NCBI GenBank assembly: GCA_017416145.1
Contig: JAFQDD010000012.1
Location: 62,001-126,000, forward strand
DNA: 64,000 nt
From: Spirochaetaceae bacterium
Lineage (GTDB): Bacteria > Spirochaetota > Spirochaetia > Treponematales > Treponemataceae
Reading direction: 5' to 3'
Of the stretch, positions 7,100 through 16,320 are shown one piece after another. The notes under the pieces are model-generated. The model did not search any database. It saw only the letters and a program-made list of their open reading frames with translations, and was not told where the DNA came from. How positions within the stretch are numbered: position 1 is the stretch's first letter; every line of letters starts with the position of its first letter. The position numbers and the translations under genes were made by a program.

Positions 7100-8812
7100 A
7101 TGAAGGATTATCATACTCAAAAGTACATTTTAATTCTCTTCTCATTTTGTTGCTTGTTTGCTGAAGTGTTATTTTGTGAGGGTTTTTATTTACCAGAAAA
7201 CTCAAACTTCATCAAAACAGGATATACAATTAAAAATTTGTGTTGGAATCCTAGCAACACCACTTTTGCGTATACAGAAGGTAATCTTGTCTTAATTCGG
7301 GATGCAAACTCATTTCAACTACTAAAATCCATTGAAATTCCCAATATTGAAAAGATTATGTTTTCAAAAGAAGGGACAACTGGAAACGAACTTTTACTTA
7401 CATTAACAAAAGATGGAATTCTATCAACATATAATCTAGAATTATCAAACACACCTACTATTTCTCTAAATTACAAAGATTTAGAAAATTCAGAAAGCTT
7501 AAATCCAAAATCAATTTCTGCATTATCTTTCAGTCAAAACAGTAACTACATCGTTTTAGCTGACACCGAAAATGTTATAACCCTACTTTTCAAATTACGA
7601 TTTACAAACGAAACAATTTCATACAAAAACTTAGAACACGAAGATTTTATCTATAATATTGCATTTAGCCCAAACACTTGGTATTTTGCTACAGCATCAA
7701 AAGACAATACTATCAAGTTGTATTCAACTGATATAACAACAAACTTAAAGTCCATTTCTACAATTCCATTTTATTCAATAACCAATGCTTCAATTTGTTT
7801 TACACAGGATTCAAAAAACATAATTTGTGCCACAAAAGACAAAGAATTTTCTGTAGTAAATCTAAAAGGTGCAATTCAATATTCTATCAAAACAACAAAT
7901 TCAATTTTGGGAATAACAACATTGCAAAACAGCTCAAAAGTGGCAATTCAAACGGATGAAAACCAAATTGAGATTTATGATCTAGAAACAAAAGAATATT
8001 TAGGATTTATTCCTTCTTATAATTCTTCCCTATTAACTACTTTTGCATTTAGCAACGACAACAAATATGTTTTGTTGGGATACGCCGACGGTTCAATCTA
8101 CAAATTTGATATTGATAAGGTATTTTTACAGCCAAATCAATCTACTCCAGACGTACAAATTGTATCCAGTTTAGATGTGGTTATCCAAGGTGGAAACGCG
8201 TACGGAAGTGGTCAAGCCACAGTTGATGGAAGTGGAAATGGTTTTGGAACAGGCTCAGGAGATGGATTTTTAGATCCAAATGCTATCAGAGTTTTCAAAC
8301 AAAGCAATGATTCCATTATTCCAAAAGTTGGATTGGGATTTTTATCATCTCCATTTTTGATAAATCTAAATATTACTGGGGAATATCGTAATGTTACCTT
8401 GATTTCGCCAGTTTATTTTGGTGGAAGTCTAAAATTTTCTTGTGGATTTCCTCGAAAAGATTTTCCATACACTTATTTGGTAAACGGAATCCAACAAAAA
8501 AATCCTTACATTTTCGGAGTAAATATTTACGGAAATATCGGAATAATAATAAGTCCTTGGATACAGGATTTATTTTTGATTTTAGGATGTAAACTCGGAA
8601 CAAACCTTTCTTCATTGGGATATTTTCCACAAAATGGATACTTAATTACAAAACCAATTTTGGCTTTTGCAACAGGAATCCAGCTGGGAGCTTCTTTTAA
8701 AGGATTTGAACTTGATGTGTCTATCAATTATGACGCTACAAATAAGTTTTATCCAGAAATATTGTTCGGGTATCAAATTGAATTAAAGAAAAAGGATAAA
8801 ACAAGTGAATAA
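7100..8812 (+). CDS. Secreted beta-propeller (WD40-like) protein with C-terminal barrel-like domain
   Basis: A 570-residue protein. Residues 1-27 form a signal peptide (hydrophobic to about C26). Residues 35-345 hold WD40-like blades, e.g. IAFSPNTWYFATASKDNTIKLY cut at 188-208 and FAFSNDNKYVLLGYADGSIY at 315-334. A Gly/Ser-rich linker spans 364-390. The last 175 residues are alternating hydrophobic/aromatic strands with Gly turns, resembling a small outer-membrane barrel. It heads a four-gene cassette; the next gene overlaps its end by 8 bp. No ribosome site precedes the ATG at 7100. A surface or periplasmic scaffold is likely; the ligand is unknown. Confidence 0.72.
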   Translation: MKDYHTQKYILILFSFCCLFAEVLFCEGFYLPENSNFIKTGYTIKNLCWNPSNTTFAYTEGNLVLIRDANSFQLLKSIEIPNIEKIMFSKEGTTGNELLLTLTKDGILSTYNLELSNTPTISLNYKDLENSESLNPKSISALSFSQNSNYIVLADTENVITLLFKLRFTNETISYKNLEHEDFIYNIAFSPNTWYFATASKDNTIKLYSTDITTNLKSISTIPFYSITNASICFTQDSKNIICATKDKEFSVVNLKGAIQYSIKTTNSILGITTLQNSSKVAIQTDENQIEIYDLETKEYLGFIPSYNSSLLTTFAFSNDNKYVLLGYADGSIYKFDIDKVFLQPNQSTPDVQIVSSLDVVIQGGNAYGSGQATVDGSGNGFGTGSGDGFLDPNAIRVFKQSNDSIIPKVGLGFLSSPFLINLNITGEYRNVTLISPVYFGGSLKFSCGFPRKDFPYTYLVNGIQQKNPYIFGVNIYGNIGIIISPWIQDLFLILGCKLGTNLSSLGYFPQNGYLITKPILAFATGIQLGASFKGFELDVSINYDATNKFYPEILFGYQIELKKKDKTSE

Positions 8813-9293
8813 AATCAAGCATTACATAAAATTAACATCGATATTTTTACTTTCTCTTGTTTTTTGTTTATCTTGCCAAAATTCTTATGACTCGATGTTT
8901 CAAAGTTTGAATAATAATTTTATCGAGATTGGACAAGCAAAACCTATTCCAAATATTGGTGATGAAGATTTTAACGAAGAGATGATGATACCTCAGTTTC
9001 AATACACTTTGAAACGTGATTGCAATATTTGTCTATCAGCTCCAAAAGGGGCTGCTACTTATGAATGGCTTATTGAATTACCACACGCAAGTGAAAATTC
9101 AGGAACAAATTCAAGTTCATCCACTGCTCCAACTCGAACTTTGATTAAACGTTCTGTTAGCCAATCATCAACTTTGTATTACACACCTAGTGAAGAAATA
9201 AAAATCGGTATTTTATACATACTTACACTTAACGCCACAACAAAGGAGGGAACTGTATATACAGACGATGCAGAAATGATTTTCTATGAATAA
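8805..9293 (+). CDS. Small lipoprotein of the propeller cassette
   Basis: A 162-residue lipoprotein with GTG start at 8805, inside the end of the propeller gene, implying translational coupling. The signal peptide ends C-L-S-C with the modified cysteine at residue 24. The mature part looks like one beta-sandwich domain (YEWLIELPHA, LYYTPSEEIKIGILYILTLNATTKEGTVYTD split over strands) with a Ser/Thr-rich loop at about 98-115, similar in style to PKD/Ig-like folds. I do not recognise the family. The next gene starts inside its last codons. Confidence 0.72.
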   Translation: MNKIKHYIKLTSIFLLSLVFCLSCQNSYDSMFQSLNNNFIEIGQAKPIPNIGDEDFNEEMMIPQFQYTLKRDCNICLSAPKGAATYEWLIELPHASENSGTNSSSSTAPTRTLIKRSVSQSSTLYYTPSEEIKIGILYILTLNATTKEGTVYTDDAEMIFYE

Positions 9294-10356
9294 AGTAGTT
9301 TTATTTAATAATTGTACAAAAAAAGTTTTGATATTGATTTGTTTAATGATGATTTTTTCTCTTTTTAGCTGTTCTAATGTGTTGTTAGACAATGATTTAT
9401 CACAAAACCAAGATGAAGTTTTGGTTACTTTTTCTATAAACTCTGGAAATGGAAATTCTACTAGAACGATTTTACCAAAAATAATTTCAGATGAAGAAAT
9501 AAATTCTGGAGATTATTTTTATATTCTTTCTGGAAAATCTACTAGAGGTGAAACCATAGAAAAAGAATTTGAAACTGATTCTATAACTATAGCTCTTTCT
9601 CGCACCGTATGGGAATTAAATTTAGAACTTTTTGAAAAAACTACTGAAACTGAAAAAGTTTTACTGATGGAAGATACCATTGTAGAAGATTTTTCTGATG
9701 GCATAAACTCCATAACTTTTTCATTATCAGACAAAAATGTTTCTAAAGAAACAGAAGGAGGTTGTGATTTAACAATTAAGTTTACAGATAGCGAAAACTC
9801 TGTAAACTCCGTTAAAGTTGAGTTGCTTAATATTTCTACGGGAACAGCACAATACTCAAAAGACGATTTTGAGATTTCTAGTGTAGACAGTCAAAAATCA
9901 ATTAACTATAAGAATGATGAAATAACTCACGGTCAATACATTTTGAAAGTAGATTTTTATGATTCTAATAGTGAATTGTTGGCTTGTTGGTGTGATGTTT
10001 TGTTCATTGCTGCTGGATTAACTAGTACTTCAGAAACTACTGTTTCAGATAACTTCTTTGGGATAAAACCAAGTGCTCCAAGTAACTTAACAGCAACTAA
10101 AAATACTACTGATTCTACAGTTGATTTTTCTTGGACTGATAATTCTAACAATGAAAATCAATTTAACATTTATGTGTACAAATATGAATCAGAAGAGTCT
10201 ACAGAAGGCACTCTTGTTGGAACATATTATGCTTTTGCAGGAGACACAACCTACTCTATAACTCTAGAATCTGGGATTTATGGAGCTAAAATCTCTTCTC
10301 AGAACAAATTTGGCGAATCTGAAGAAAGTTTAGAAACCAAATTTACAATTGAATGA
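9286..10356 (+). CDS. Lipoprotein with fibronectin type III domain (paralogue 1)
   Basis: A 356-residue lipoprotein; the signal peptide ends L-F-S-C with the modified cysteine at 29. Its ATG overlaps the stop of the previous gene by 8 bp. An N-terminal domain (about 43-150) carries RTILP, SGKSTRGET and SLSDK-type motifs shared with the next protein. A fibronectin type III domain follows at about 262-355 (PSAPSNLTAT, VDFSWTDNSNNENQFNIYV). Such proteins are usually surface adhesive or structural. Only a 77-bp gap with weak hairpins separates it from its paralogue. Confidence 0.76.
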   Translation: MNKVVLFNNCTKKVLILICLMMIFSLFSCSNVLLDNDLSQNQDEVLVTFSINSGNGNSTRTILPKIISDEEINSGDYFYILSGKSTRGETIEKEFETDSITIALSRTVWELNLELFEKTTETEKVLLMEDTIVEDFSDGINSITFSLSDKNVSKETEGGCDLTIKFTDSENSVNSVKVELLNISTGTAQYSKDDFEISSVDSQKSINYKNDEITHGQYILKVDFYDSNSELLACWCDVLFIAAGLTSTSETTVSDNFFGIKPSAPSNLTATKNTTDSTVDFSWTDNSNNENQFNIYVYKYESEESTEGTLVGTYYAFAGDTTYSITLESGIYGAKISSQNKFGESEESLETKFTIE

Positions 10357-10433
10357 TTTTTAGGAACATTCTAAAAATCCACAAAATTTTACAAAACTGA
10401 TTCTAAATCAGTAAAAATATTTCGGAGGAAAAT

Positions 10434-12233
10434 ATGAAAAACTTTTTTAAGGTTACAAGTCTAATTTTGCTTGTATTATTTGCTGCAAGTTGTAGTAATG
10501 GTTTATTATCAACCGCTTACAACTCACAAACTAACGACAACGGTAAATGTTTAGTTTCTTTTAGCATAACAAACTTTCCAAATGCACGTACAATTTTGCC
10601 AACTGATCCAGAAGAATCTATGATTGCAAAATATAAAATCTCTGGAACATCTGGACGTGGTGAAACATATACAGATGATGAACTTTTACCTTCAGAAGAT
10701 AAAGTAATGGTTCTTTCATATGCTCTTTGGGATTTAACTTTGGAAGCATATGATTCAGCTGACAATTTGATTCTAAAAGGTAGAACAATTCAAGATTTAT
10801 CAAATGGTGCAAGTGCCCCTATCACTTTTACCCTTTCAGAAAAAGGTGTTGATACAAAAGGTGATGTAACTCTAGAAGGAACTTATACAGACTTAACTCC
10901 ATCTGTTGTTGATTACACTATCTCTGGATTATATGATATTCACACAGGTGAATTAGTTACAGGTACAACAGAAAATACAGAAGAAAATGCTGGAGAATTC
11001 TCATATTCAACAACAAGTCTTACACTAGCCCCAGGTGAATATATCTTCAAAGTACAACTTATGGGATATGGAGTAAATGGTGCAATTGGTGGCGATGATG
11101 ACGTACAATATGGTGTTTGGTCAGATGTTGTAAAAGTAGCTCCTGGTAGAACAACAGAAAAAACAGATATAGCTATTCCAGAATCTGTACTAGGTTCACT
11201 TCCAGCTGATCCAGAAGATTTAATGGCTTACTTAGTAGACGATTCTGAAAACAATGATGAAACTTACAAAGTAAATCTAAAATGGACTGATAAATCAAAC
11301 AACGAAACTCACTTCCTAATCAAAGTATACGAATATTCTGACAAAGATACAAAGATTGACGATGTAGTTGCAGAATACAAAGTTTTATCTTCAATCACAG
11401 AAACAGAAATTGATTTAAAACTTGGAAAACTATATGACGTTACAATCGAAGCTGTAAACAGACTTGGTTCAAGTACAGTTGTAGATAGAGTTACAGCTAC
11501 AGGTGCTGAAACAGGAGAAACAGCTTATGTATTTGCTTCTGCTGATGCAAACTACAGAATTAATCGTTTTAAAATTACATATGATTTAGATGGCGGTTCA
11601 TATGATGATGGAACAATTACAACACAAAATAATGTTGTAAATTACCACACATATGGTGCAACTCCAGTAACTCTACCTCAAAGCGGAGATGGTGGCATTA
11701 CAATCAAAAACGGTGAAAACCCTCTACAAAATTGGGTTAAATCTGATGATTCTAGTGATGTAGATACTGATGCAGGTACAGCTGGTATTCAATACGACGG
11801 TTTTGCAAACTTGGCTGTAACAGCAGTTTATGACTTGAGTTATGAGTTCACTGTAACTTTACCAGAATATGCAAAATACGAACTACCAGCAGGAAACATT
11901 ACTGTAACATTTGACAGCGTTGACCAAACAATAACAGCCAATGCAATTGCAGCTCCTTTTGATGTTTCAACCGGCAATGGTGGAAACAAAGACATCGTTC
12001 TTACAATTGCAGAAACAAATGCCACTGACGCAACAATCGAATATGACGAATTCAAAGTTATCCTCCTTGGTGGAAACAAAACAAGTTCATTACCAATCGA
12101 TTTAAATGGAAATACTTACACAATTAATACTAAAAATCTAGATTCTGGTAACTACATTATGGTTGCAATTGCAAAAGCAAAAGATACTAATGATTGGTAT
12201 TCTTATAGCTTCTCATTCACAATCGCTCGTTAA
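10434..12233 (+). CDS. Large lipoprotein with FN3 and Listeria-Bacteroides-type repeat (paralogue 2)
   Basis: A 599-residue lipoprotein; lipobox A-A-S-C with cysteine 20; strong GGAGG before the ATG. Residues 38-138 match paralogue 1 motif for motif (ARTILP, SGTSGRGET, ALWDLTLEAYD, APITFTLSEKG). An FN3-like domain lies at about 255-360 (VNLKWTDKSNNETHFLIKV), then a beta-grasp List-Bact repeat (FKITYDLDGGSYDDGT, about 379-465) and a further C-terminal beta domain. The modular, acidic, beta-rich make-up fits a surface-exposed adhesin-like protein. Duplication with domain gain relative to the 9286 gene is inferred from the shared first domain. Confidence 0.78.
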   Translation: MKNFFKVTSLILLVLFAASCSNGLLSTAYNSQTNDNGKCLVSFSITNFPNARTILPTDPEESMIAKYKISGTSGRGETYTDDELLPSEDKVMVLSYALWDLTLEAYDSADNLILKGRTIQDLSNGASAPITFTLSEKGVDTKGDVTLEGTYTDLTPSVVDYTISGLYDIHTGELVTGTTENTEENAGEFSYSTTSLTLAPGEYIFKVQLMGYGVNGAIGGDDDVQYGVWSDVVKVAPGRTTEKTDIAIPESVLGSLPADPEDLMAYLVDDSENNDETYKVNLKWTDKSNNETHFLIKVYEYSDKDTKIDDVVAEYKVLSSITETEIDLKLGKLYDVTIEAVNRLGSSTVVDRVTATGAETGETAYVFASADANYRINRFKITYDLDGGSYDDGTITTQNNVVNYHTYGATPVTLPQSGDGGITIKNGENPLQNWVKSDDSSDVDTDAGTAGIQYDGFANLAVTAVYDLSYEFTVTLPEYAKYELPAGNITVTFDSVDQTITANAIAAPFDVSTGNGGNKDIVLTIAETNATDATIEYDEFKVILLGGNKTSSLPIDLNGNTYTINTKNLDSGNYIMVAIAKAKDTNDWYSYSFSFTIAR

Positions 12234-12249
12234 CCATTTAACTCACTAG

Positions 12250-12318
12250 CCTCTTGCTCTTTGCAAGAGGTAAAAAAAACGCCCTCAAGATTTCACACAA
12301 ACTCTTGAGGGCGTTTTT
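12250..12318. terminator. Double hairpin, bidirectional terminator between convergent genes
   Basis: Hairpin one pairs 12250-12257 with 12263-12270 and leads into a poly-A tract. Hairpin two is a 16-bp stem (12275-12290 with 12303-12318) bounded by A's on the left and T's on the right. It can therefore end transcription from both the lipoprotein cassette and the hydrolase gene. Confidence 0.92.
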
Positions 12319-12341
12319 CGTTGTAGTTATTACAAAATTTG

Positions 12342-13268
12342 TTAATTATCCAATTGAGACAAAACCCAAACTAATAAATCATTCATCACATCAACTTTGT
12401 TTAATTCATTAAACAACTCGTGACGGGCTTCTGGATAAATTTTTAGAGAAACGTCTTTTATGCCAAGTTTTTTGTAAGATGTAAAAAGTTTTTTTACAGA
12501 CTTTCCGTATTCTCCAACTGGGTCTCCATCTCCTGCCATCAAGAAAACAGGCAAATCCTTTGGAATTTTGTTCATATTCTTCTTTTTGTGAATAGAAGTA
12601 AGTCCACCTAAAAAATCATAGAAAAATTCGTTAGTAACTTTGAATCCACAAAATGGGTCATCATCATATTTTTTTACAACTTCTGCATCTCTACAAATCC
12701 AAGCGGCAGGAGAATCTGATTCAATTCCCTTGTTGTATGTACCAAAAACCAAAGTATCTAGCAATGCACTTTTCTTTCTTTTGCCAGTACATTTCATTAC
12801 AATACCAGAAAATACTTGACCAAAACCTGTAAGTAGCAATCTAGGTCCAGCAGAACCACAAAGCACTACTCCATCAATTTCAGCTCCGTATTTTTCGATA
12901 TAACATTGAGAAACAAAAGACCCAAAAGAATGAGCAAGTAAAATAACTTTTTTTCCAGGGAAATCTTCTTTGCATTTTTTAATCATTGTAGCCAAATCTT
13001 CAACTACACGATTAAATCCATCATTTTCAGCCAAAAATCCCAAATCTTCTACACTTTCAGCTGTTTCTCCGTGTCCTCTATGGTCGTGGGCATAAAAAGC
13101 TATTCCATTATCACATAAAAATTTACCCAACTGTTCATAGCGCATAGAATGTTCTGCCATTCCATGACTTAGTTGCACAACTGCCTTTACATCTCCTTCT
13201 GGCACAAAAGTATGTAGTGCAACATTTTTTCCATCTGACATTTTCACTTTCAAAGTTTCAGTTTTCAA
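12342..13268 (-). CDS. Alpha/beta hydrolase, lysophospholipase/monoacylglycerol lipase family
   Basis: A 308-residue cytoplasmic serine hydrolase of the PldB/MGLL-type (hydrolase 4) family. The nucleophile is Ser114 in LAHSFGS (a G-to-A variant of GHSxG). HDHRGHGE (61-68) is the usual motif after strand 4, and the acid lies in AGDGDPVG. The catalytic His is in EARHELFNE near the C-terminus. Likely substrates are lysophospholipids, monoglycerides or short esters; the exact one cannot be read. It is a single gene, convergent with the lipoprotein cassette. Confidence 0.88.
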   Translation of the reverse strand: MKTETLKVKMSDGKNVALHTFVPEGDVKAVVQLSHGMAEHSMRYEQLGKFLCDNGIAFYAHDHRGHGETAESVEDLGFLAENDGFNRVVEDLATMIKKCKEDFPGKKVILLAHSFGSFVSQCYIEKYGAEIDGVVLCGSAGPRLLLTGFGQVFSGIVMKCTGKRKKSALLDTLVFGTYNKGIESDSPAAWICRDAEVVKKYDDDPFCGFKVTNEFFYDFLGGLTSIHKKKNMNKIPKDLPVFLMAGDGDPVGEYGKSVKKLFTSYKKLGIKDVSLKIYPEARHELFNELNKVDVMNDLLVWVLSQLDN

Positions 13269-13353
13269 TTCTTCTCCTAAATACCTTTATGAATCTACAT
13301 CCAAAATGCAAACTCAAAGTAAAATTCGTATTTTCTTTTTATTTGATATTCAT

Positions 13354-13359
13354 TATAAT
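13354..13359 (+). promoter_or_regulatory. -10 box of the RNA methyltransferase gene
   Basis: TATAAT at 13354-13359, with only a weak TTTTCT 17 nt upstream. The ATG at 13369 is 9 nt beyond the -10, so a leaderless message is likely. Confidence 0.45.
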
Positions 13360-13368
13360 ACTTTTTGC

Positions 13369-14502
13369 ATGGAAATAAAAGCAGAAAAAATAGTTTTTGG
13401 CGGAGATTGTATCGGAAAAATTGATGGAAAAACGGTTTTTGTCTCTGGAATGTTACCCGGAGAAAAAGCAGAAATAAAAATACTACAATCAAAAAAAGAT
13501 TACGACAAAGCTATTGCCACAAAAATCATAGAATCTTCTCCCCATCGAGTAAACCCTAAGTGTCCTTTTTACGGCCAATGTGGGGGCTGCAACTTGCAAA
13601 TTGCCGAAAGTCAATATCAAATCACCTTGCGAAAGGAAATCTTTACAGACTGTTTTAGAAGAAGCCTAAAAGATGATTTTTCAAAAATCCCAGAAATCCA
13701 AATTGTTACTTCAAAGGATTTTGGCTACAGAAACAGATTTCAATTTGTAATGGGTGGATTACAGGAAAAATCTCAAAATAAAACTGTAAAAATTGATTTT
13801 TGTCCAATTGCGGTGGATAAAGTGAACTATCTTTTAAAAAACAAGCTTATTCCCACCACAAAAGACCGTCTTTTCGTCTTTGATGACAAAACTTCCCTTG
13901 ATACAGAAACCTATTCTGTAAATGTTTTAGATTGTAAAATCACTTTTGATGTTCGGGGCTTTTTCCAATCAAATATTTCGATGCTAGAAAAAACAATTCC
14001 TCTTTTGCTAAAGGATTTCGAAAATCTTCCAAAGAATTCTAGACTTTTGGATATGTACGCTGGGGTTGGGACCCTTTCTTGTTTTGCTCAAAAATTTTTT
14101 CAAGAAATATATCTTGTGGAACACAACAAAAAAGCTCTTGCCTTTGCAAAAGAAAACCTAGAAAACAACGATTTTTCTGAAAATCATAAAAATAAAAAGA
14201 TTTTAACTTTTTCTCAAAGCGGTGAAAAATTTGTTTCTACAAAATGGGCAAAGGAATTTTTTGATGTTTTAATAATCGATCCGCCACGGTCTGGCATTGA
14301 AAAAACTGTTTTATCTTGGATTATAGACAAAAAAATCCCAATTATCCGCTATCTTTCTTGCGACCCAGTTACTCATAGCCGAGATGCAAAAATCCTACTA
14401 GAAGCTGGATATCAATGCAAAAAACTTTATTTACTAGATTTTTATCCACAAACTAGCCACATAGAAAGTTTATCTTATTTTGAATATTCGGGGGAAAAAT
14501 GA
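13369..14502 (+). CDS. 23S rRNA (uracil-5-)-methyltransferase, RlmD/TrmA family
   Basis: Transfers a methyl group from SAM to C5 of a uridine in rRNA (or tRNA). With the ATG at 13369 the protein has 377 residues: an N-terminal TRAM domain, an iron-sulfur cysteine set (CPFYGQCGGC plus a later FCP) as in RlmD/RumA, the SAM-binding loop LLDMYAGVGTLS, the motif IDPPRSG, and the catalytic cysteine in YLSCDPVTHSRD. An upstream in-frame ATG at 13306 would add 21 non-conserved residues and has no ribosome site either. Its stop overlaps the next gene's start by 4 bp. RlmD rather than RlmC or TrmA is inferred from the cluster. Confidence 0.9.
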   Translation: MEIKAEKIVFGGDCIGKIDGKTVFVSGMLPGEKAEIKILQSKKDYDKAIATKIIESSPHRVNPKCPFYGQCGGCNLQIAESQYQITLRKEIFTDCFRRSLKDDFSKIPEIQIVTSKDFGYRNRFQFVMGGLQEKSQNKTVKIDFCPIAVDKVNYLLKNKLIPTTKDRLFVFDDKTSLDTETYSVNVLDCKITFDVRGFFQSNISMLEKTIPLLLKDFENLPKNSRLLDMYAGVGTLSCFAQKFFQEIYLVEHNKKALAFAKENLENNDFSENHKNKKILTFSQSGEKFVSTKWAKEFFDVLIIDPPRSGIEKTVLSWIIDKKIPIIRYLSCDPVTHSRDAKILLEAGYQCKKLYLLDFYPQTSHIESLSYFEYSGEK

Positions 14503-16241
14503 GAAAATCTCCAAATTTTCATATCAAATTTAGTTTTTTTTCACTATTGATATTTGGATTTTTCACTTTTTTTTCATTTTCCCAAACCACAGGTGAAGGT
14601 TTAAAACTTTCTCCAAGATTTGAAGTTGTAACTGGTGGAACTCCAATTACAAGTTTACAAACAACTTCCTACGGTTTTGCTTTTATTAACGACGGAAGAA
14701 TGCTTACAGCCATTTCAAAGGATGGCACAAAACTCTACGAAAGAGGCTTAAAAGAGCGAAGTTCTTCTTTGCTAACTGTAACTTCTAAAGATTTTTTTTA
14801 TGTGGTTTCTGCAAACTACAAAAGTCTTTCTTTTTACAACCCAGACGGCGTATTACTTTGGCAAAAAGAAGTAGATGAAGCTTTAACTTCTAAACCAATT
14901 ACAGGTTATGACGGTAGAGTTTTTGTCCATTCTGGAACAACAGCCTACTGTTTTGGTATAAATGGAGAAGAAAAATGGTCTTTGGAAATAGAAAAAGGCA
15001 TTACCCACAACTTAAAAGTTTTAAACGACGGAAGTCTTTTATTCATTGGAAAAACTGAAAACGGAATGTCAAAGGCAACCCGAGTTTCTCCCTTTGGTCA
15101 ACTTTTAGAAGACATCACTTTTGCGGGAAATATTACTTATTCCACATCAATTTCTGATGGAGTTTTGCTTTTGTTTTCAGACGGAACTGTAGGATTGTGT
15201 TCTGTGAAAAACAACAAAGTAGAAAGTACTTGGTCCATAAAAGAGGTTATATCAAGGGAAAATGTTGGCTCAACTTTGCTAAAAGAACTTGAAAATAACA
15301 AAGCATTAGTTTTATCAAAAAATGGAAAATTCTCTGTTATTGACTTAAAAAAGCAACAAATTGATTTTAGTTTTTCAGAAAATAAAATAAATCCTACATC
15401 AATTTACAATGTTTCAATTTATTCTGATACAAAAAAAATCGTAATTCTTTCAAAGAATTCTTCATCAATTTACGTAGTAGGTTATAGTTTTTCTGGAAGC
15501 AAACTTTTTGAATTTTCAACACCTGCTTCAAGCAAAACAGAGGGAATTTATCTTTCTAACGGAATAGTAGCACTTTGCGACAAAGATTGGACAGCCAAAG
15601 GATATTTACCTTATCAAGACACTTCAAAAGTTGTACAAAATCTTATGAAACCACAAGCAAGAAAATATCCACAATTTTATACAGAAAATAATTTTCTCCC
15701 AGAAACCGATTATTTATCAATTTTACAATCTGGAAATTATGCCTATCGTGAAGAAGAAATTTTATCTTACATAAAAGATTCTTTATACAAAATCTCTACA
15801 ACAAATGCTCTTGGGGGTGTTGTTGGAGTTACAACTTCTGAAATTGACAATTATCAAGAACTTATTTCCCTTATCAATTTGGCAACCTACTCTGGAATCG
15901 ATTTTTCTGACCAAATTTATACAATTATCACCAATTCCAACGATAGTTCTGTGTTAAAATCAGCTTTTTCCTACGCTTCCGTTTGTGGATATGATCCTCA
16001 TTCTAGAATGATAAATGCTATGGAAAACAAACTTTTGCAAAATATTGCCAACAGAAAAGACGACGGTTTTTATTTGAAACTTTGCGACGGAGTTTATAAT
16101 ATTTGTAAAACTATGGGAACTCCAGTTTTATACAATCAGGGAAAACGAATATTAACTAAAATGCTAACAATGAACTTTTCTCAAAGCGTGAGAAATCATT
16201 TAACAGAAACTTTAAATTTGATTTTAAGTTTACAAATGTGA
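14499..16241 (+). CDS. Secreted PQQ-like beta-propeller protein
   Basis: A 580-residue protein. Residues 1-29 form a signal peptide (MRKSPNFHIKFSFFSLLIFG, cleavage near FSFSQ). Residues 45-370 are repeated propeller blades with Trp/Gly motifs (GVLLWQKEVDEALTSKPI, GEEKWSLEIEKGI) like PQQ/quinoprotein dehydrogenase-type repeats. The C-terminal 180 residues look helical (LISLINLATYSG, FYLKLCDGVYNICKTMG). No enzyme active site is visible, so a periplasmic scaffold is more likely than a dehydrogenase. The ATG overlaps the methyltransferase stop (ATGA). The P83/100 gene follows on the same strand. Confidence 0.72.
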   Translation: MRKSPNFHIKFSFFSLLIFGFFTFFSFSQTTGEGLKLSPRFEVVTGGTPITSLQTTSYGFAFINDGRMLTAISKDGTKLYERGLKERSSSLLTVTSKDFFYVVSANYKSLSFYNPDGVLLWQKEVDEALTSKPITGYDGRVFVHSGTTAYCFGINGEEKWSLEIEKGITHNLKVLNDGSLLFIGKTENGMSKATRVSPFGQLLEDITFAGNITYSTSISDGVLLLFSDGTVGLCSVKNNKVESTWSIKEVISRENVGSTLLKELENNKALVLSKNGKFSVIDLKKQQIDFSFSENKINPTSIYNVSIYSDTKKIVILSKNSSSIYVVGYSFSGSKLFEFSTPASSKTEGIYLSNGIVALCDKDWTAKGYLPYQDTSKVVQNLMKPQARKYPQFYTENNFLPETDYLSILQSGNYAYREEEILSYIKDSLYKISTTNALGGVVGVTTSEIDNYQELISLINLATYSGIDFSDQIYTIITNSNDSSVLKSAFSYASVCGYDPHSRMINAMENKLLQNIANRKDDGFYLKLCDGVYNICKTMGTPVLYNQGKRILTKMLTMNFSQSVRNHLTETLNLILSLQM

Positions 16242-16320
16242 TTTTCAGCGTTAAAATATAAAGTGGTTTTTTCTTTGTTTAGTAAAAAACCAGCAAATTA
16301 TTTTCTTTTCGGAGTCTTAC

